Made by a program: the position numbers and the translations under genes. A DNA stretch of 64,000 nucleotides from Ehretia macrophylla (taxonomy: Eukaryota; Streptophyta; Magnoliopsida; Boraginales; Ehretiaceae): NCBI GenBank assembly GCA_037974665.1, contig CM075775.1, positions 68,046,622-68,110,621 of the forward strand, given 5' to 3'. A model generated the notes under the pieces. It saw nothing but the letters and a program-made list of their open reading frames with translations. It did not search any database and had not been told where the DNA came from. Below are positions 59,854 to 64,000 of the stretch, one piece after another (within the stretch, counting starts at the first letter, position 1; the number at the start of each line of letters is the position of its first letter).

Positions 59854-59955
59854 GCCAAGATACTTTATCCACCAAATCTCTATTACCGAATCCCACGGAA
59901 CATTGGGCAAGACAACTTCGCTTCACGTAGAGGCCGAGCTCGCAAACCGAGGGCG

Positions 59956-59963
59956 TAGGGTTT
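59956..59963 (-). promoter_or_regulatory. Telo-box in the 5S spacer (example unit)
   Basis: TAGGGTTT on plus, AAACCCTA on minus, about 425 bases before gene R36. Nearly all units have it inside GCGTAGGGTTTGTGACC. Telo-boxes are known promoter elements of plant ribosomal-protein genes; a role here is inference. Confidence 0.45.
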
Positions 59964-60300
59964 GTGACCATGTCTCCGTCGCTCTGGTACCCTTAACTTT
60001 TGATCCGTAAGGAGTTACACGGCGCACAGCATGCCGTTGCAAAGCTCACTGAGAGCTCTATGACGGGGGCAGCTAGCTTGCTTGCTGTGCCCCTTTTTGA
60101 AGCCCAAAATCAAACGTTTTCATCTGTTTCAGGCCACTTTTCTTCTTTTGCCCTATTTTTCTGTCCTGGATCATACGTGGTGAGCTGTTAAAAGGACAAC
60201 AACCTGACTCGTGGTACATCATAGGACCCTAAAATTTGTCGATATAACGTCTTGTGAGGATGCTGCATTGTTGAAGTGGATGGGTTGTCGTTAAGCCCAT

Positions 60301-60319
60301 TGGGCCTTTTGAATGGGCC
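60301..60319 (+). promoter_or_regulatory. Paired TGGGCC (site II-like) motifs before a 5S gene (example unit)
   Basis: TGGGCC at 60301-60306 and 60314-60319, that is -80 and -67 relative to R36, same direction, 13 bp apart. Conserved in most units of both array blocks. Site II elements (TGGGCY) are bound by TCP factors in Pol II promoters of translation-related genes. Confidence 0.5.
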
Positions 60320-60353
60320 ATCTCCCTAGGCTGGCACTGTGAACCGTTAACAC

Positions 60354-60380
60354 ATATAGGAATTGTGCCCTCAACATGAC
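60354..60380 (+). promoter_or_regulatory. Upstream 5S promoter elements (example unit R36)
   Basis: ATATAGG at -27, GC at -14/-13 and C at -1. This matches the arrangement described for plant 5S genes (TATA-like near -28, GC near -12, C at -1). The remainder of the Pol III promoter is inside the gene. Confidence 0.75.
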
Positions 60381-60499
60381 GGGTGCGATCATACAAGCAC
60401 TAATGCACCGGATCCCATTAGAACTCCGAAGTTAAGCGTGATTGGGCGAGAGTAGTACTAGGATGGGTGACCCCCTGGGAAGTCCTCGTGTTGCACCCC
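60381..60499 (+). rRNA. 5S rRNA gene copy R36
   Basis: Variants: C15A, C39T, C61A (A box) only. C box, intermediate element and 3' end match the majority; upstream elements are canonical. Confidence 0.96.
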
Positions 60500-60500
60500 C

Positions 60501-60516
60501 TTTTCAATTTTTTTTT
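60501..60516 (+). terminator. Pol III terminator of 5S copy R36 (example of all units)
   Basis: TTTT, CAA, then a run of nine T. Most units have TTTT and T8 in this arrangement, giving a main and a back-up stop for RNA polymerase III. Confidence 0.8.
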
Positions 60517-61057
60517 CACAGGTTAGGGTTGCCGAGATACTTTATCCACCAAATCTCTATTACCCGATCCCACGGAACACTGGGCAAGACAACATCGCTT
60601 CAGGTAGAGGCCGGGCCCGCAAACTGAGGGCGTAGGGTTTGTGTCCAGTTCTCCGTCGCTCCGGTGCCCATAACTTTTGATCTGTAAGGAGTTACGCGGC
60701 GCACAACATACCGTTGCAAAGCTCTCTGAGAGCTCCACAACGGGGGCAGCCAACTTGCTCACTGTGCCCATTTTTGTAGTGCAAAATCGAACGTTTTCAT
60801 CAGTTTCAGGCCACTTTTATTCTTTTGTTCTTTTTTTCCGTCCTGTATCGCACGTCGTGAGTTGTTAAAAGGATGACAACTTGACTCGCGGGACATTAGA
60901 GGGCCCTACAACGTGTCGATATCACGTCTTGCGAGGATGCTGCGTTGTTGAAGCGGATGGGTTGTCGTTAAGCCCATTGGGCCTTTTGAATGGACCATCT
61001 CTCTAGGCTGGGACTGTGAACCGTTAACACATATAGGAATTGTGCCCTCAACATGAC

Positions 61058-61176
61058 GGGTGTGATCATACCAGCACTAACGCACCGGATCCCATCAGAA
61101 CACTGAAGTTAAGCGTGCTTGGGCGAGAGTAGTACGAGGATGGGTGACCCCATGGAAACTCCTCGTGTTGCACCCC
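61058..61176 (+). rRNA. 5S rRNA gene copy R37
   Basis: Variants: C6T, T24C, T45A, C47T, T79G, C95A, G99A, G102C. A box intact. Confidence 0.95.
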
Positions 61177-61733
61177 TTTTCAATTTTTTTTGCCCTAGTT
61201 AGGGTTGCCAAGATACTTTATGCACCAAATCTCTATTACCGAATCCCACGGAACATTGGGCAAGACAACTTCGCTTCACTTATAGGCCGGGCTCGCAAAC
61301 CGAGGGCGTAGGGTTTGTCACCAGGTCTCTGTCGCTCTGGTACCCTTAACTTTTTATCCGTAAGGAGTTATGCAGCGCACAGCATACCGTTGCAAAGCTC
61401 TCTAAGAGCTTTACGACGGGGGCAGCCAGCTTGCTCGCTGTACCCATTTTTGGAGCCCAAAATCAAATGTTTTCATCCGTTTCAGGCCACTTTTCTTCTT
61501 TTGCCCTATTTTTCTGTCCCGGATCGTACGTGGTGAGTTGTTAAAAGGATGACAACCTAACTAGCAGTACATCAGAGGACCCTACAATGTGTCGATATCA
61601 CGTCTTGCGAGGATGCTGCGTTGTTGAAGCAGATGGGTTGTCGTTAAGCCCATTGGGCCTTTGGAATGGGCCATTTCCCTAGGCTGGCACTGTTAACCGT
61701 TAACACATATAGGAATTGTGCCCTCAACATGAT

Positions 61734-61852
61734 GGGTGCGATCATACCAGCACTAATGCACCAGATCCCCTCAGTTCTCCGAAGTTAAGCGTGCTTGGGC
61801 GAGAGTAGTACTAGGATGGGTGACCCCCTGGGAAGTCCTTGTGTTCCACACC
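61734..61852 (+). rRNA. 5S rRNA gene copy R38
   Basis: Variants: G30A, A37C, A42T, A43T, C107T, G113C, C117A. The whole internal control region 50-97 matches the majority. The changed 3' end would disturb the closing stem of the rRNA. Confidence 0.95.
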
Positions 61853-62410
61853 CTTTTCAATTTTTTTTGCCCTGGTTAGGGTTGCCAAGATACTTTATCC
61901 ACCAAATCTCTATTACCGATTCCTACGGAACATTGGGCAAGAAAACTTCGATTCACGTAGAGGCTGGGCCCAAAAACCGAGGGCGTAGTATTTGTGACTT
62001 GGTCTCCGTCGCTCCGGTGCTCATAACTTTTGATCCGTAAGGAGTTACGCGGCCCACAACATACCGTTGCAAAGCTCTCTGAGAGCTCTACAACGGGGGC
62101 AGCCAGCTTGCTCGCTTTGCCCATTTTTGGAGCCCAAAATCGAATGTTTTCATCAGTTTCAGGCCATTTTTCTTCTTTTGTCTTGTTTTTCCGTCCCGGA
62201 TCGTACGTCGTGAGCTGCTAAAAGGACAACAACCCGACTCGCGGTACATCAGAGGGCCCTACGACGTGTCGATATCACGTCTTGCGAGGATGCTGCGTTG
62301 TTGAAGCGGATGGGTTGTCGTTAAGCCTATTGGGCCTTTTGAATGGGTCATCTCTCTAGGCTGGCACTATGAACCGTTAACACATATAAGAATTGTGCCC
62401 TCAACATCAC

Positions 62411-62529
62411 GGGTGCGATCATACTAGCATTAATGCACCGGATCCCATCAGAACTCCGAAGTTAAGCGTGCTTTGGCGAGAGTAGTACAAGGATAGGTGA
62501 CCCCTTGGGAAGTCCTCGTGTTGCACCCC
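62411..62529 (+). rRNA. 5S rRNA gene copy R39, last in the array
   Basis: Variants: C15T, C20T, G64T, T79A, G85A and C95T (C box). Its spacer continues only to about 62655. Confidence 0.95.
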
Positions 62530-62666
62530 CTTTTCAATTTTTTTTGCCCTGGTTAGGGTTGCCAAGATACTTTATCCACCAAATCTCTATTACCGAATCC
62601 CACAGAACATTGGGCAAGACAACTTCGCTTCACGTAGAGGCCGGGCCCGTAAACCTAGGTTTAAGA

Positions 62667-62882
62667 GTCATGTCTTGAATTACGTGCATTGCATTGAATT
62701 ACGTGCCTTATTTTGATCTACGTTCATTCACCTAGGGTTGCATGTGTTAGCATTAGAATCCGTGCACTTATCTTGAAGTATGTGCCTTAGTCTTGAAAAA
62801 TGTGCGTTCGTCTCGTAGTTCGTGCCCTACCTAGTAGTGTGTGCCCTATTCCTAGGAAAGCGTGCTTTCACGCTAATCAAGA
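62667..62882. repeat. Degenerate 20-bp tandem repeat at the array border
   Basis: About ten diverged units of the type CTTGAAxTACGTGCCTTAxT. The GTGC core (once GTTC, once GTGT) recurs at 62684, 62703, 62722, 62744, 62762, 62782, 62802, 62822, 62841 and 62862, spacing 18-22. It begins almost directly after the last 5S spacer fragment. Confidence 0.75.
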
Positions 62883-64000
62883 GAGCATCTTACACGGAGC
62901 ACTAGACTATTAAATAATCCTACAAAATCCACTATCAATATTATAATCCTAATTTAACTCACTAGAAGACAAAATAACACAAAAAGCTAGACGTTCTTTA
63001 TTCCTTATTCTTTATTCTTTTTGCACTTTCAATACACAATTAAATAACATCCAAAACATAACAAAAATTCAGATTTGGCACATGCTTTGGCCGACCATAC
63101 CATGGTTTTTGCACAAGGTTTGAACAATTATACAATTAACTATGCATGCTTAGACAAACTATGACGCAAATGCATAAAAAATTGCTCAAACCACCTCAAT
63201 TCTCACACCATTTTCGACCAAACCACCTATGCCCATGCTAAAATTTCAAAATTCCATCTTGAAGACAAAAAAAGTCTGAATTTGTATGCCCAAGGCTGAC
63301 CACATGCTCAAAAAATTGCAAAAGCCTCATTTTTCTCTCATTTCTCTCACTTTCCACACATTTTCTCTCTCTCCCTCTCATTTCCTCTCTCCATTTCGGT
63401 TCTTGGCTGAGTTCTCTATCTCCTTGGCTTGTCTTCCTCATAACTTAGCTAAGCCAAGTCAAGCAATCATCAAGAAAGTTGAGCAAACAAGCTAGAGTTC
63501 GAAAATCACTCATGCATGTGCATTGAAGCTTCATTTTCGGCCTAGGTGAGTTACTAAGCTTCCATTTCTTTTCTTCAAGTCCTAACTACATGCATGTACT
63601 AAGAGATTGATCACTAAGCTAGGAAAAATAGAGAAAAGCTAGTTGGAATCTCGGCTAAGCAAGATGAAGAAGAGATTTGAGCTTCAACAAGGTTTCGAGC
63701 ATTTTTTTGGGTTGATTGCAAAGGTGAGGGTTAAAACCTTTTGAAAACTCTTTAAAAACTCACATGAATGCTCATAAATGTGTGTATTTTCTTCTGTACT
63801 TGAGCTATATGGTCGTTCATAAGCTTAAACAACCATGCATGGCAAGATCTTGGCTTGAAAATGATGCTAGGTGAAGTCGAAATGGATGACAGCTCTCTGA
63901 CCAGTCTGTTCGAGGTAAGTTTAGCTAAGCAAATGATGTTGAAAATGCTTGAAAATTGGTACGTGACTAGTTTGGACAGTTTTGAACATTTTTCCCAGAA
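62883..64000. other. Unassigned sequence right of the 5S array
   Basis: AT-rich to 63300, then a pyrimidine tract of TCTCTC/TTTCTC type at about 63330-63400, followed by mixed sequence. A GGCCTAGGTGAGTT at about 63538 could be a splice donor. I find no convincing coding frame; the short plus-strand frame from 63286 crosses the CT tract and looks like composition only. The region may be a 5' leader or part of another retrotransposon. Confidence 0.4.

Larger units (their letters stand above)
36203..62655 (+). repeat. 5S rDNA array, plus-strand block 2 (copies R1-R39)
   Basis: 39 genes at mostly 676-677 bp spacing. One short unit (646 bp) lies between R15 and R16, with 31 bp lost at 46355. A higher-order repeat of three units (2029-2030 bp) runs from R16 to R24. 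The block ends within a spacer at about 62655, where GGGCCCGTAAACC passes into unrelated sequence. Confidence 0.97.

Noticed and set aside
60340..60352. MYB/MSA-type cell-cycle element at AACCGTTAAC upstream of 5S genes
   Set aside because: Only the AACGG core fits; the flanks do not match the MSA consensus, so I do not claim it.
36203..62655. CRISPR-like or other regular repeat-spacer array
   Set aside because: The 677-bp periodicity with a 119-bp conserved part is fully explained by 5S rDNA in a plant genome.
63286..63495. Small gene in the right flank
   Set aside because: The translation follows a CT-rich tract (serine, leucine, phenylalanine rich) and has no support beyond being open.

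Overview
This is a nuclear window from a seed plant, most likely an angiosperm. Nearly all of it is a tandem 5S ribosomal DNA array into which LTR retrotransposons have inserted. Three points support a plant origin: stand-alone 5S arrays not linked to 35S rDNA, a plant-type 5S sequence with TATA-like, GC and -1 C upstream elements, and the Tekay (chromovirus) and Athila retrotransposon lineages. I cannot name the species. I see no ordinary protein-coding host gene.

Layout. 1-640: the 5' LTR and primer-binding site of a minus-strand, probably Ty1/copia element whose body lies left of the window; it is inserted in a 5S gene. 641-1332: one 5S unit on the minus strand. 1333-11211: a complete minus-strand Tekay-type Ty3/gypsy element (LTRs of 2442 bp, uninterrupted gag-pol) inserted at the first bases of 5S copy L1. 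11212-25060: minus-strand 5S array, copies L2-L21. 25059/25060: abrupt strand switch. 25061-25237: plus-strand 5S copy R0. 25238-36202: a complete-length plus-strand Athila element (LTRs about 1570 bp) whose single polyprotein frame carries six stop codons. 36203-62655: plus-strand 5S array, copies R1-R39. 62656-64000: unrelated sequence that begins with a degenerate 20-bp repeat.

The 5S unit is usually 676-677 bp: a 119-bp gene and a spacer of about 557 bp. Positions in the 5S entries are numbered 1-119 on the gene strand from the first G of GGGTGCGATC. The A box is about 50-64, the intermediate element 67-72 and the C box 80-97. Variants are given against the majority sequence of this window, judged by eye. 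I count 61 gene copies plus one 17-nt fragment (21 copies on minus, 40 on plus). None equals the majority sequence. The closest copy (R9) differs at two positions and the worst at about eleven. Several multi-unit duplications are visible, so this looks like a diverged, poorly homogenised 5S block rather than a uniform active array.

In a typical unit the gene is preceded by an ATATAGG element near -27, GC at -14/-13 and C at -1. It is followed by two T runs expected to stop RNA polymerase III. Most spacers also hold two TGGGCC motifs near -80 and -67, a telo-box (AAACCCTA in reverse) and a short AGCTCTC palindrome. The short open frames scattered through the spacers recur only because the repeat recurs; I do not treat them as genes.
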